36,763 nt of DNA from a virus, in IMG/VR virus record IMGVR_UViG_3300046314_000201, positions 1 to 36,763 of that record. One strand, given 5' to 3'. Below are positions 1-7,779 of this stretch, piece by piece (positions within the stretch are counted from its first letter, which is position 1; every line of letters starts with the position of its first letter). The position numbers and the translations under genes are program-made. A model generated the notes under the pieces. The model made no database searches. It saw nothing but the letters and a program-made list of their open reading frames with translations, and was not told where the DNA came from.

Positions 1-2
1 GT

Positions 3-392
3 CCTCGACGCAAGGGTAAGTTTTATCTCATGAAAGGTTTGGATCAAGTTCATCCAGACGCTCACGACTCTGTTGATTCGGCCATGAAGGCATGGAAAGA
101 TTTGCCCGAGAAATCTGGTGTAAAAATCATCAAAGAGTCAAAAAATGGCATGGTTGAAATCATGACCGAAGAAGCATTGATGGAAGCATTTGATGTTGAC
201 CAAGTTGGTATTGTTGGAACCCCAACTACCATGAAACTGCATGGCAAGGTATTCAACACAATTGCTTTCCCAAGCATTGACCACGCAAATGCATTCATGA
301 CCTCGGATGCTGGTGCTGATCATGGTTATCTGGGCCAAGATGACGAAGGTTATCACTGTGCCCACATGGAACATAGCGGAAACGACGAGTAA
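3..392 (+). CDS. Unidentified protein, 5' end cut by window edge
   Basis: The reading frame is open from the left edge to a stop at 390-392. The first internal ATG is at 30, but the only purine-rich stretch before it (AAGGG at 13-17) lies too far upstream for a normal Shine-Dalgarno. The frame before it reads as plausible coding sequence (PRRKGKFYL), so I take this as the C-terminal part of a longer gene. The visible 120 residues are mixed alpha/beta in character and end in a His/Asp/Glu-rich tail (GYHCAHMEHSGNDE). No signal peptide, membrane segment or catalytic motif is evident. I do not recognise the family. It lies directly upstream of a small virion-like protein and the fibre genes, so a structural or adsorption role is possible but unproven. 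Confidence 0.55.
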   Translation, partial: PRRKGKFYLMKGLDQVHPDAHDSVDSAMKAWKDLPEKSGVKIIKESKNGMVEIMTEEALMEAFDVDQVGIVGTPTTMKLHGKVFNTIAFPSIDHANAFMTSDAGADHGYLGQDDEGYHCAHMEHSGNDE

Positions 393-409
393 GTAACTGA
401 AAGAACACT

Positions 410-742
410 ATGGCAAATACATTTAAAAGTTTTGGGACATCGGCAGTCGGGACAACATTGACCGACGCATATACGGCTGGTGCTGGAGTAACTGCAACCG
501 TGATTGGAACATCTGTTGCTAACATCAATGCGTCCACTTTGGTTACAGTTGACGTAGTTCTCACAAAAGGTGCTACTAACTACTACCTCATCAAGAATGC
601 TCCGGTTGCTCCGGGAGGCACATTGGTTGTTGTTGGTGGCGACCAAAAGGTTGTGTTGGAGACTGGTAACAAGATTAAAGTCAAGTCTTCTTTGGCTGCT
701 TCGGTTGATGTTGTTCTGTCTGTTCTTGAAATCACTGCATAA
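410..742 (+). CDS. Small beta-rich probable virion protein
   Basis: A 110-aa protein beginning MANTFKSFG, rich in Thr, Val, Ala and Gly with alternating hydrophobic residues, as in an all-beta domain. There are no Cys or Trp residues, no signal peptide and no membrane segment. The composition and the VTATVIGTSVAN pattern resemble small structural or decoration-type proteins encoded near fibre genes in tailed phages. It follows the truncated first gene by 17 bp (GAAAGAA-type ribosome binding region before the ATG) and precedes a fibre gene. A role as a head or tail accessory protein is inference from composition and place. The exact position in the virion cannot be told. Confidence 0.55.
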   Translation: MANTFKSFGTSAVGTTLTDAYTAGAGVTATVIGTSVANINASTLVTVDVVLTKGATNYYLIKNAPVAPGGTLVVVGGDQKVVLETGNKIKVKSSLAASVDVVLSVLEITA

Positions 743-753
743 GGACTTCTCTA

Positions 754-2352
754 ATGTCATATCAAGGTAACGGAACTGAAGGTTATCCAGCAGAAGCGTT
801 TGCATCGGCTGCGGCAACAACATCGGTCACATTGGCTGCAAGTTATTCTTCTGCTGCGGCCACGTCTGCGTCTACGGCAGCAACTCACGCTGCAACGGCT
901 CTTTCTCATGCAACAACTTCGGCAATCAATGCTGGTGCGACGTTGTGGGTCAGTGGAACTACCTATGCGATTGGGGATGCTCGATATAGTGCTGTTACTG
1001 GACAGACTTATCGCAGGTTGACTGCAGGGGCAGGGACAATCGATCCATCGACTGATACGACCAACTGGAAACCAATTCTGTTGGACGTACAAACCAATTT
1101 ACCAACGATTCGACCATCGTTGAATCTTGACTTTGCCAATATCCAAATAGTAGACCCACGGATTACGTTTACTCGCGCAAGTACAGCTACCAGAGTAAAC
1201 AAAAAGGGGCTGATTGAGTCCGTGGCGTCTGGTGTCCCCCGCATTGACTACGACCCCATCACGTTGGCCTGCAAGGGGTTGTTGATCGAAGAATCAAGGA
1301 CGAGCCTGTTGACCTACTCGCAGGAGTTTGACAATGCAGCATGGTCGAAAGTGAATGGCACGGTTACAGCGAACGCATCAGTGGCACCCGATGGCACCAC
1401 AACGATGGACAAATGGGTCGTTGATAATGGTCTTTCGTCTATATCTGCATATATTGGACGTTCGTTCTCTAAAGCAGCATCGGCCACGACATACTCTTTG
1501 AGTTTCTTTGTCAAAGCGGCAGAAGTGGGTGGGTTTCGCATTTATGTGCGCGACGCTGCTACGTCTGCAAATTTCGCCATCGTCACATTCAATGTTAATA
1601 GCGGCACGATACAAACAGCAGCAGCGGCTGGCGGCACATTCACAGCCGCAAGTGCGCCCGTCCCAGAAAATTACGGTGGCGGCATTTACAGGTGCTCGCT
1701 CAAGTTCACCACTGGCACTGAAACGAGCATCTCAATCAGACCTCTTGTCCTAAATGAAGACGGTACCTCTTTCATAGGAGACGGAACTTCTGGGCTGTTT
1801 GTTTGGGGAGCCCAACTAGAAGCAGGTCCATTCCCTACCTCATACATCCCAACTACCTCCGCCCAAGTTACCCGAGCAGCAGACGTTGCAAGTATGACTG
1901 GAAGCAATTTCTCAAGTTGGTATCGGCAAGATGAAGGCACATTTACTGTGTCTTGTATCCCATACGCAACTTCATACGCTACGGCTGGGCACATCGTCAG
2001 TGTGTCTGCCGGTATAACAGCAGAGTTCTTACTAATTCAGCGAGTGGCTGCTCTCACCAGTGGATTCGCAATCACGACTGCAAGCGTTGCACAGATGGCG
2101 AACAATGGCACAATCATGGCAACAGGTGAAACATCAAATCTGGCACTTGCATACAAACTCAATGATTCCGTCGGTGCGTATGACGGTGTTCTTACGGCGG
2201 TTGACGCTGCTTGTACCATGCCTGCAGTCACACAAATGCATATCGGCTCCCGTTATGACTCCGTGCGGTTTATAAGTGGTCATATTAAACAGTTGACATA
2301 CTATCCAGAACGCTTACAGAGCGAAACTCTGACAGTAATTACATCACAATAA
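754..2352 (+). CDS. Tail fibre protein with carbohydrate-binding-like domains
   Basis: A 532-aa protein with an AAGGA ribosome binding site about 8 bp before the ATG. Residues 1-60 start MSYQG and continue with an Ala/Ser/Thr-rich, probably trimeric stalk. Residues about 64-108 (WVSGTTYAIGDARYS ... TTNWKPI) look like a chitin-binding CBM5/12-type module. From about residue 120 comes the segment common in phage adhesins: LDFANIQIVDPRITFTRAST, then PRIDYDP, then LLIEESRTSLLTYSQEFDNA, followed by a beta-sandwich part resembling a concanavalin-like fold. It is probably a receptor-binding fibre or head-spike adhesin. Which organelle it sits on (long fibre, short fibre or capsid spike) cannot be decided. 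The small genes downstream may be its partners or assembly factors. Confidence 0.75.
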   Translation: MSYQGNGTEGYPAEAFASAAATTSVTLAASYSSAAATSASTAATHAATALSHATTSAINAGATLWVSGTTYAIGDARYSAVTGQTYRRLTAGAGTIDPSTDTTNWKPILLDVQTNLPTIRPSLNLDFANIQIVDPRITFTRASTATRVNKKGLIESVASGVPRIDYDPITLACKGLLIEESRTSLLTYSQEFDNAAWSKVNGTVTANASVAPDGTTTMDKWVVDNGLSSISAYIGRSFSKAASATTYSLSFFVKAAEVGGFRIYVRDAATSANFAIVTFNVNSGTIQTAAAAGGTFTAASAPVPENYGGGIYRCSLKFTTGTETSISIRPLVLNEDGTSFIGDGTSGLFVWGAQLEAGPFPTSYIPTTSAQVTRAADVASMTGSNFSSWYRQDEGTFTVSCIPYATSYATAGHIVSVSAGITAEFLLIQRVAALTSGFAITTASVAQMANNGTIMATGETSNLALAYKLNDSVGAYDGVLTAVDAACTMPAVTQMHIGSRYDSVRFISGHIKQLTYYPERLQSETLTVITSQ

Positions 2353-2364
2353 GAAAGAAATGTC

Positions 2365-2589
2365 ATGCCACAACTAATCGGAAATTCTCCATCTCAGGTT
2401 CCAAGCAATTCGATGCTTGGACGTTTAGCTTACATGAATCCAGATCAACTTGTTGTTGAATTGTCGTCGGTTGTTTCTCCAAAACTCCCCGGAGACATGG
2501 TATTTCAATTGACCAGTGATACCAGTCTGACAATCAAAGCTATGGGTAGCGATGGCGTTGTTCGTTCTGTTTCACTGACACTCGCTTAA
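2365..2589 (+). CDS. Small fibre-associated protein
   Basis: A 74-aa protein starting at ATG 2365, 12 bp after the upstream fibre gene. The sequence VPSNSMLGRLAYMNPDQLVV followed by beta-like strands resembles a short module seen at the start of some phage fibre proteins and as a free-standing small protein. The C terminus is mostly alternating hydrophobic and polar residues. No transmembrane segment or signal is present. Its place between two fibre-cluster genes suggests a fibre accessory or chaperone role, but this is inferred from context only. Confidence 0.55.
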   Translation: MPQLIGNSPSQVPSNSMLGRLAYMNPDQLVVELSSVVSPKLPGDMVFQLTSDTSLTIKAMGSDGVVRSVSLTLA

Positions 2590-2602
2590 TCGAAAGAACA
2601 AT

Positions 2603-3139
2603 ATGCCAGAAATTCAAATACCAGAATCAAACTTCGGTTCATTGGACGTAATCGGTATCATTACTGACATTACCAACTTGGAAAATCAACTTGATGGAGG
2701 TTGGGTTCCATCGGTCAATCAACTTCCCGGATACCATGTCAATTCACCTTGGAAAATTGCCGGTTGGGAATCATTTGAAGTGAATCCAACAACCCCACTG
2801 CGTGTTAATGCGGGAACAACAACGATATTCTATACGTTCCCAGACGAGGCGACATTCTTGGCCGAATTGGAAACTGCTGATGTTACGGCTCCTGCTGTAG
2901 TCCCCAAGGTGGTCACCATGCGTCAAGCACGCTTGGCTCTGCTTGACGCTGGTTTGCTTGGTAGTATAAATACAGCTATTGATGCACTACCAACCCCGAT
3001 TAAGGAAGCTGCTCAGATCGAGTGGGAATACAGTCAAGAAGTTCAACGACACAATGGGTTCGTCAGTCAACTGGCACCAATTTTGGGACTGACTGAAGCA
3101 CAATTGGATGGATTGTTTGTTATTGCAAGCGGTCTGTAA
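2603..3139 (+). CDS. Fibre-cluster protein with C-terminal phage helical domain
   Basis: A 178-aa protein. The N-terminal half (residues about 1-100) is beta-like with Trp and Pro and is not recognised. The C-terminal 75 residues read VTMRQARLALLDAGLL, then PIKEAAQIEWEYSQEV, then LGLTEAQLDGLFVIA. This is a helical module found at the C terminus of many small proteins encoded next to phage fibre genes. Its function is unknown, though it often accompanies fibre assembly proteins. The preceding ribosome binding region is GAAAGAAC, the same type as before the 410 gene. A tail-fibre assembly or attachment role is likely from context. Confidence 0.6.
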   Translation: MPEIQIPESNFGSLDVIGIITDITNLENQLDGGWVPSVNQLPGYHVNSPWKIAGWESFEVNPTTPLRVNAGTTTIFYTFPDEATFLAELETADVTAPAVVPKVVTMRQARLALLDAGLLGSINTAIDALPTPIKEAAQIEWEYSQEVQRHNGFVSQLAPILGLTEAQLDGLFVIASGL

Positions 3140-3142
3140 ATA
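3135..3142 (+). promoter_or_regulatory. Candidate T4-type late promoter (TGTAAATA)
   Basis: TGTAAATA matches the T4 late promoter TATAAATA in 7 of 8 positions and is identical to the element at 30189. It overlaps the stop of the preceding gene and lies about 20 bp before the ATG at 3162, just upstream of an AAGGAA ribosome binding site. An AT-rich octamer can occur by chance, so the confidence is modest. Confidence 0.35.
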
Positions 3143-3161
3143 GATCGAAGGAAATTAAGAT

Positions 3162-3227
3162 ATGTCTATTACGAAAATAAACAACAAAAGTCTTGATGTT
3201 CTTTCCATAATGGTATGTTCCGCATGA
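3162..3227 (+). CDS. Possible 21-aa leader ORF
   Basis: ATG at 3162 has a good ribosome binding site (AAGGAA about 9 bp upstream) and encodes 21 residues (MSITKINNKSLDVLS then IMVCSA). Its TGA overlaps the ATG at 3224 of the peptidase gene as ATGA. The peptidase itself has no clear Shine-Dalgarno, so ribosomes may reach it by termination-reinitiation from this ORF. The alternative is that this is the displaced N terminus of the peptidase after a frameshift, or the remnant of a longer protein. Confidence 0.4.
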   Translation: MSITKINNKSLDVLSIMVCSA

Positions 3228-4144
3228 AAAGCGTCGATCTACGATCTAATATCAACACTGTCTACAACCAAGCTGCAAACAATGCTTGCATGCCTCATGC
3301 TTTAGTTAATGCATTGGATGCTATGTATGACCATGCTGATAAATCTAGGCGATTCAGCAGGTCGCATTTATGGCATTGGGGTCGGCATTGGATGGGTACT
3401 TCTGGTGTAAACGCTGGTGTCAGTATTGAAGCAGCAATCAAGACTGTATCTACTAACGGTATTATGACCGAAGCTGACTGCCCTTGGGAAAAGACTTCTG
3501 GGTTTATTCCACAAGGTGAAGCTGGGTTTACGTTAGTACGAACTCAGATAGATACAGACATGGTTAGTAGCATTAAACGATTGCTATGCATGGGTGTCCC
3601 TGTCGTATGGATTATGCGTGTCACACCCATGTTTTCTGCAATGGCATTCTATCATAACTGGAAAAACTCAGAACCTATTCCACCTGATGTAAGTCAAGTA
3701 ATGGGTGAGCATGTAGTATGTATCGTTGGTTACGATGATACCTGCAAAAGATTCCTAATTGAAAACAGCTACGGTAAAGATTGGGGTGATGGCGGATTCT
3801 TTGGATTACCTTATGCTTCATTACCTGCATTAACCGAAGGGTTCTTGCATTTTGACTTTGCTCCTATTACTCCAAGACCAGTAGAAGGCTATATTGTGAC
3901 AACACCAAAACCAAGTCTAATTGAACGATCTGAATTTTTTGATGCAAGTAAAACTGCTTTGCGTCAGATTCTGATTGAAGCATTTACCAGAAACCCTCAA
4001 GATTTTATTGATACGTGCAAAACATGGGGAGTTTCTGATAAGCACGTTGAATATCTTGCTGAATGGCCGAGAGGTACTGTAAGAAACTACAAATCGCTTA
4101 ACCTTCAACTTAATTGGGATGGTTTTATTTGGAATCAACTTTAA
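3224..4144 (+). CDS. Papain-family (C1) cysteine peptidase
   Basis: The product is 306 aa from ATG 3224, or 309 aa from ATG 3215. Numbered from 3215, the papain-fold hallmarks are in order. DLRSNINTVYNQ places the oxyanion Gln at 19. NNACMPHALVNAL places the catalytic Cys at 25, the same Q-to-C spacing as papain. GEHVVCIVGYDD gives His166, and LIENSYGKDWGDGGFFGLP gives Asn184 with the typical Trp/Gly context. The catalytic core ends near residue 225 and the last 85 residues form an unrecognised helical tail. There is no signal peptide. A cysteine peptidase among fibre genes is unusual. It might trim fibre proteins or act on host surface or intracellular proteins. The family call is strong, the substrate unknown. 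Confidence 0.8.
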   Translation: MKSVDLRSNINTVYNQAANNACMPHALVNALDAMYDHADKSRRFSRSHLWHWGRHWMGTSGVNAGVSIEAAIKTVSTNGIMTEADCPWEKTSGFIPQGEAGFTLVRTQIDTDMVSSIKRLLCMGVPVVWIMRVTPMFSAMAFYHNWKNSEPIPPDVSQVMGEHVVCIVGYDDTCKRFLIENSYGKDWGDGGFFGLPYASLPALTEGFLHFDFAPITPRPVEGYIVTTPKPSLIERSEFFDASKTALRQILIEAFTRNPQDFIDTCKTWGVSDKHVEYLAEWPRGTVRNYKSLNLQLNWDGFIWNQL

Positions 4145-4184
4145 TGAAACAACATCGGTTTTGCTATGCCGAATGGAAATTCTA

Positions 4185-4192
4185 CATAAATA
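4185..4192 (+). promoter_or_regulatory. Candidate T4-type late promoter (CATAAATA)
   Basis: CATAAATA differs from T4 late TATAAATA at one position. It sits in the 75-bp gap before the 609-aa fibre gene, with a GGATAA-type ribosome binding region closer to the ATG at 4220. The position in an otherwise non-coding gap supports the call. Confidence 0.55.
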
Positions 4193-4219
4193 ATACACAC
4201 GGATCACAAGGATAAACAT

Positions 4220-6049
4220 ATGGCATATCAAGGCACTTCGCCTCAAATTGGGACACACAAGAAACTGGACAATCTGACATTTAATGGAGCGACAACTTCA
4301 TTCGTTTTGTCTTCGTCCGGTTCTCCCGTATTTCCTGCAATTGCAGAGGCATTAATCATTTCATTGAACGGTGTTATCCAAGAACCGAATGGTAGCTTTA
4401 CTGTATCTGGTTCCAATATCACTTTCAGTGCAGCACCAGCAATCGGAACATCATTCTTTGGTGTTCTGTTGGGAGAAAAGGTTCTTTTGGCTGATGTGTT
4501 GGCTGCTTCTGGCGGCACAATGACAGGTCTTCTGACTCTATCGGCAAATCCAACCGCTGCGTTAGGTGCTGCAACCAAGCAGTATGTAGATGCTGGAGTT
4601 TCATCTGTTTCGACTGCAAAGCAAGATGTTTTGGTTTCTGGAACAAACATCAAAACCGTCAATGGTGCTTCTGTTCTTGGAAGTGGAGACATTACCATCG
4701 CTCAAGGATATGATTCGTCGGATTTGATTATTGACGGAGAAGCATATTTGAATGTAGCTGTTGGTGGGACAGCTTCCGAGATTAAGACTGTTGTGAACAT
4801 TGATGCGAATAGAGAAGCCTTGATATTTTCTACGACATCGAATTCTATTGAATCACTCTATATCGTCGTTTATAATAAGACCACGAAAAATTTTGGAACA
4901 GTTACACTTTTAGGGACAGGTAGTGTTGGTACAGTTTTTTATGTTCAAGCTGGTTTGATCTCTACCGATAAACTGCTATTGTGTTCATCAAATTCACAGA
5001 CTACATTTTCATCAACTGTTATTAGTTTTACTGGTTCCAGCATATCTGTCGGTACTCCAGTATTGACTCCCGGGGATGGCACAGCAACATTGCTTAGTCT
5101 ACAAGCCCCTCTGATTGTAGGTTCGGCAATGGTAATTAAGTATGCCGGTACCACAGGAGTTCCTTATATAAGAGCGATTACAGTTACGGGAACAGTTCCT
5201 TCAGTCGGTTCGGCTTTGTCTCTGGCATATGATCGTGGACGAGACTGCCCAATGACGGTTACTTCTGAAGGTAAAATTTTAGCAGTTTCTGGGGATTCTG
5301 CTGGTAGCGCCGGGGTATTTTTGATAGAATTGTCTGGAAATACTTTATCAACTTTGAATGGTTCGTTTCAAAATAGTGGTTCATCGTTTACCACTACATA
5401 TGATTCAGTTCGGCTACAACAACTGTCAACCGGAAAATACATTTTTATCTGGTCTGACACGAATGGCGATATTAAATGTGAGTTGATTGATGCGACAGTA
5501 GCCGGATTTTCCGCGTCATCTATAGTTTCAATATCTGGTTTCCAGAACGCTGCTGTTATCACAACGCTTGTTGTATCAAATCAAATTATTATACGTGCTT
5601 CCGGTAGAGTTACTGTAATCACTGACAACAATTCTGGAACCCCCATTGTCGGCACCTCGATACCGACTGGAGAATCTGAAACATCAAGTCCTGCGTATAA
5701 CCTCGGATATACTACATCAGAGATGATTATATCGCCAAATGGGTCGTACATTTCCGTTGGTATTTCAGGAAACAATCCATATGTATCATACTCCGATATG
5801 ACCACCAAGATGGTGCCGATTGGTCTTAAATTTCTAAGAACATCTACGGCTAAACACGTGTCTCCTCCTAGAGTTGATAGTCCATACATATACGTTGTGA
5901 CATCGGGGACTAAAGCCAAGCAGACGTTGGGTGGATTTGGACTATACGCCTCTTCTTATTATATTCTCCCAAATGAATCTGAAGCATGGAGTTCCGTTCA
6001 TGTCCAATCATCAAATAAAGTATTTTTAAGAAAGATTAAAGCAGTATGA
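4220..6049 (+). CDS. Tail fibre protein
   Basis: A 609-aa protein starting MAYQGTSPQIG. The N-terminal part (residues about 1-90, LDNLTFNGATTSFVLSSSG ... ALIISLNGVIQEPNGSFTV) is a module widespread at the start of fibre proteins of environmental T4-like phages. It is followed by LADVLAASGGTMTGLLTLS and ATKQYVDAGVSSVSTAKQD, a coiled-coil/trimerisation-type linker typical of fibres. The C-terminal 430 residues are Ser/Thr/Gly-rich, beta-structured, and probably carry the receptor-binding surface, with periodic blade-like strands (for example GKILAVSGDSAGSAGVFLIEL). Its stop overlaps the next gene by 4 bp (ATGA). It is probably a receptor-binding fibre. Confidence 0.75.
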   Translation: MAYQGTSPQIGTHKKLDNLTFNGATTSFVLSSSGSPVFPAIAEALIISLNGVIQEPNGSFTVSGSNITFSAAPAIGTSFFGVLLGEKVLLADVLAASGGTMTGLLTLSANPTAALGAATKQYVDAGVSSVSTAKQDVLVSGTNIKTVNGASVLGSGDITIAQGYDSSDLIIDGEAYLNVAVGGTASEIKTVVNIDANREALIFSTTSNSIESLYIVVYNKTTKNFGTVTLLGTGSVGTVFYVQAGLISTDKLLLCSSNSQTTFSSTVISFTGSSISVGTPVLTPGDGTATLLSLQAPLIVGSAMVIKYAGTTGVPYIRAITVTGTVPSVGSALSLAYDRGRDCPMTVTSEGKILAVSGDSAGSAGVFLIELSGNTLSTLNGSFQNSGSSFTTTYDSVRLQQLSTGKYIFIWSDTNGDIKCELIDATVAGFSASSIVSISGFQNAAVITTLVVSNQIIIRASGRVTVITDNNSGTPIVGTSIPTGESETSSPAYNLGYTTSEMIISPNGSYISVGISGNNPYVSYSDMTTKMVPIGLKFLRTSTAKHVSPPRVDSPYIYVVTSGTKAKQTLGGFGLYASSYYILPNESEAWSSVHVQSSNKVFLRKIKAV

Positions 6050-6489
6050 AACAAATCTTAACACCTTCATTTAAGTTTGGTCCATATCACGTCATAGAAA
6101 CCCTTGAAGATTGCTATATGTGTGACGGTGCTATATTGCCGTTTACTGTAGTCGGTACAGGTGAGGTGATGGAATGGGACGGTGTAATTGAACAACCACC
6201 AGTTCAACCCGTCGTTGAAAAACGACACATCACTCAATTGGCGTTCATTAACAGGTTTACTGATGCCGAAGCTATTGCAATTGACTTGGCTTCTCAAGGG
6301 ACAACTGTTCAGGCGGCAGCAATGCGTCGATACCAAGCAAAGGTAAATGCTGCGACCTATATTGACCTTGACAGACAAGACACGAGAGATGGTGTTATTG
6401 CTCTTGAGGCTCTCGGTTTGCTTGGAACAGGACGGGCTCTGAGCATCTTGGATGATCCGATTTTGTTTGATGAACAATCAGCTAAATAA
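6046..6489 (+). CDS. Fibre-linked protein, possible assembly factor
   Basis: A 147-aa protein translationally coupled to the upstream fibre gene through an ATGA overlap. Residues 1-60 are beta-like (MKQILTPSFKFGPYHVIE), followed by a Pro-rich hinge (EQPPVQPVVEK). A helical C-terminal domain follows: ITQLAFINRFTDAEAIAI, then AAAMRRYQAKVNAATYI, then GVIALEALGLLG. This C-terminal helical domain recurs in small proteins directly after phage fibre genes. A fibre chaperone or tip-attachment role is plausible. It is the last gene before a strong terminator. Confidence 0.6.
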   Translation: MKQILTPSFKFGPYHVIETLEDCYMCDGAILPFTVVGTGEVMEWDGVIEQPPVQPVVEKRHITQLAFINRFTDAEAIAIDLASQGTTVQAAAMRRYQAKVNAATYIDLDRQDTRDGVIALEALGLLGTGRALSILDDPILFDEQSAK

Positions 6490-6506
6490 GAGTAAGTCAA
6501 CAAAAC

Positions 6507-6530
6507 AAGGCCCGAATGGGCCTTTTTCTT
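6507..6530 (+). terminator. Rho-independent terminator
   Basis: The stem AAGGCCC / GGGCCTT with a GAAT loop is followed by a run of T. It closes the fibre module. It ends 2 bp before the annotated start of the next gene, leaving no room for a promoter or a Shine-Dalgarno between them. Confidence 0.85.
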
Positions 6531-6531
6531 T

Positions 6532-6885
6532 ATGATCAAAACAGAAGCAGAATATCTATCCAGAGCAATGCACTCATATGACAATCCAGCATGTATTTCG
6601 TTGGAAGAATTTCAATATGACTTGAATGGAAATACCACTATTCATCGAGCCATTAAAAAATACATGATTACTCGTGAAAATCTTCAGAGATTGGTCAATC
6701 ATGTGATTATATTTTACAACTGTTTTGGAAAAGATGCAACAGATTTGCTTTTGTTCAAAATCAAAGAACCAGAACTTGGTGTCTTGGTTCCAATAATTTC
6801 ACATCTTGGGTGGCTTGACTCAGGGACGCTTAATGTAAGTATTGATAGTCAAACCGTTATTGAACTTCAGGAAATTTTCAAATGA
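6532..6885 (+). CDS. Conserved T4-like phage small protein (baseplate-operon leader)
   Basis: A 117-aa protein. The part ISLEEFQYDL ... RLVNHVIIFYNCFGKDATDLLLFKI ... LVPIISHLGWL resembles a small protein often encoded just ahead of baseplate genes in marine T4-like phages (I recall it as the DUF7207 type). Its role is unknown. The start is uncertain. ATG 6532 abuts the terminator T-run and has no Shine-Dalgarno, while ATG 6568 gives MHSYDNPACISLEEF with only a weak CAGAG upstream. It ends in an ATGA overlap with the next gene and so belongs to the baseplate operon. Confidence 0.6.
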   Translation: MIKTEAEYLSRAMHSYDNPACISLEEFQYDLNGNTTIHRAIKKYMITRENLQRLVNHVIIFYNCFGKDATDLLLFKIKEPELGVLVPIISHLGWLDSGTLNVSIDSQTVIELQEIFK

Positions 6886-7460
6886 TCAAAGAAATTGACC
6901 GAATCTACGCATATCGAATTATGCAAATGTTGCTCAAACCTTTCAATGAGCAACAGGCATTTTCATTGGGGATCATTGATGAAAATGGAAACGAAAAAAG
7001 ACAACCAAGTGATTCCGAGGAAATCCACTATACAAAACTTCACAAGATGGCTTTTCAAGTCAAGCAGATTATCAATGACCTTCCGTCAGGGAAACAAAGA
7101 TTGCGAAAAATTGCTGTTGCAATGGCTCTTTTGAAGCCATTGGCAATTCCGTCTATGTATAAGGAAGATGTTCAAGAATCGTATCTCAAATTGTTGGACG
7201 TTGTTCTTGAGTCTGATATTGGACTTCCCGAAGAAGAATGTATACTTGAATCCACTCAACTTGATTTTGTGGTTGATGTGGTCACTGAAGGAAATTTGTT
7301 TTCTGTTAAAACTTCGTCTGGTGAATTTACGATTGGTGCTGGGACGTTGGAAGAAGCCAAAGAAAAGGTCAAGAAGTGTCTTGGTGTGTCAGAAGACATG
7401 GTAACAACCGCTGCAATTGATGCCTCAACACCAAGGATTAAGAAACATGATCCCGAATAA
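6882..7460 (+). CDS. Conserved T4-like phage protein, function unknown
   Basis: A 192-aa protein coupled by ATGA to the preceding gene. The N-terminal 115 residues (IYAYRIMQMLLKPFNEQQAFSLGIID, then HKMAFQVKQIINDLPSGK, then LRKIAVAMALLKPLA) match my memory of a helical protein conserved in environmental T4-like phages. The pattern includes a KLGIID-like motif and a short Pro-Gly turn. Residues about 130-180 form a small alpha/beta piece (FVVDVVTEGNLFSVKTSSGEF). No enzymatic motif is seen. Its position before spanins and gp25 suggests virion assembly. Confidence 0.55.
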   Translation: MIKEIDRIYAYRIMQMLLKPFNEQQAFSLGIIDENGNEKRQPSDSEEIHYTKLHKMAFQVKQIINDLPSGKQRLRKIAVAMALLKPLAIPSMYKEDVQESYLKLLDVVLESDIGLPEEECILESTQLDFVVDVVTEGNLFSVKTSSGEFTIGAGTLEEAKEKVKKCLGVSEDMVTTAAIDASTPRIKKHDPE

Positions 7461-7779
7461 ACTTGCTGGAATGTTGATTGGATTTCTTCTGGCTATTTTC
7501 GTATTGCTCCTGACATATGCATATGGTGTTCATAATGGAAGGTCTGAAAAACAAAAGATTATTGACCAGATGGTGAGCGAAGCCAAGACTGTTGTGAAGA
7601 TTGTTGAAAAGAAAACGGAAAATGTTAAAAAAGAAATCGTCTATCGGGACAGAATTGTTGTCCAAAAAGGCGAAGAACTCATAAAAAAGGTTGACGATGT
7701 TCTCAAAGAAGAGTCTAAAGATTGTCGGATTGGTGATGGTTTTATCTGGTTGCACAACAGCGCAGCCACTAAGAATTGA
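7447..7779 (+). CDS. i-spanin (Rz-like inner-membrane spanin subunit)
   Basis: A 110-aa protein from ATG 7447, with AAGGA about 10 bp upstream; an upstream TTG at 7417 is less likely. It has an N-terminal signal-anchor (residues about 6-26, LAGMLIGFLLAIFVLLLTYAYG) and then a long charged helical periplasmic part (residues 30-95) rich in Lys and Glu, as in Rz. The next gene starts out of frame inside its 3' end and encodes a lipoprotein, which is the classic Rz/Rz1 overlapping arrangement. Together they would link inner and outer membranes and fuse them at the last step of lysis. The gene starts within the preceding one, overlapping by 14 bp. Confidence 0.85.
   Translation: MIPNKLAGMLIGFLLAIFVLLLTYAYGVHNGRSEKQKIIDQMVSEAKTVVKIVEKKTENVKKEIVYRDRIVVQKGEELIKKVDDVLKEESKDCRIGDGFIWLHNSAATKN

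Noticed and set aside
353-823. 156-codon Cys-rich minus-strand frame
   Set aside because: It is antisense to the 410 gene and the first fibre, with the low-complexity composition expected from a shadow of Thr/Ala-rich coding sequence.
3162-3230. Programmed frameshift joining the 21-aa ORF to the peptidase
   Set aside because: No slippery heptamer is seen in the overlap, and the ATGA overlap offers a simpler coupling explanation. An old frameshift mutation remains possible.
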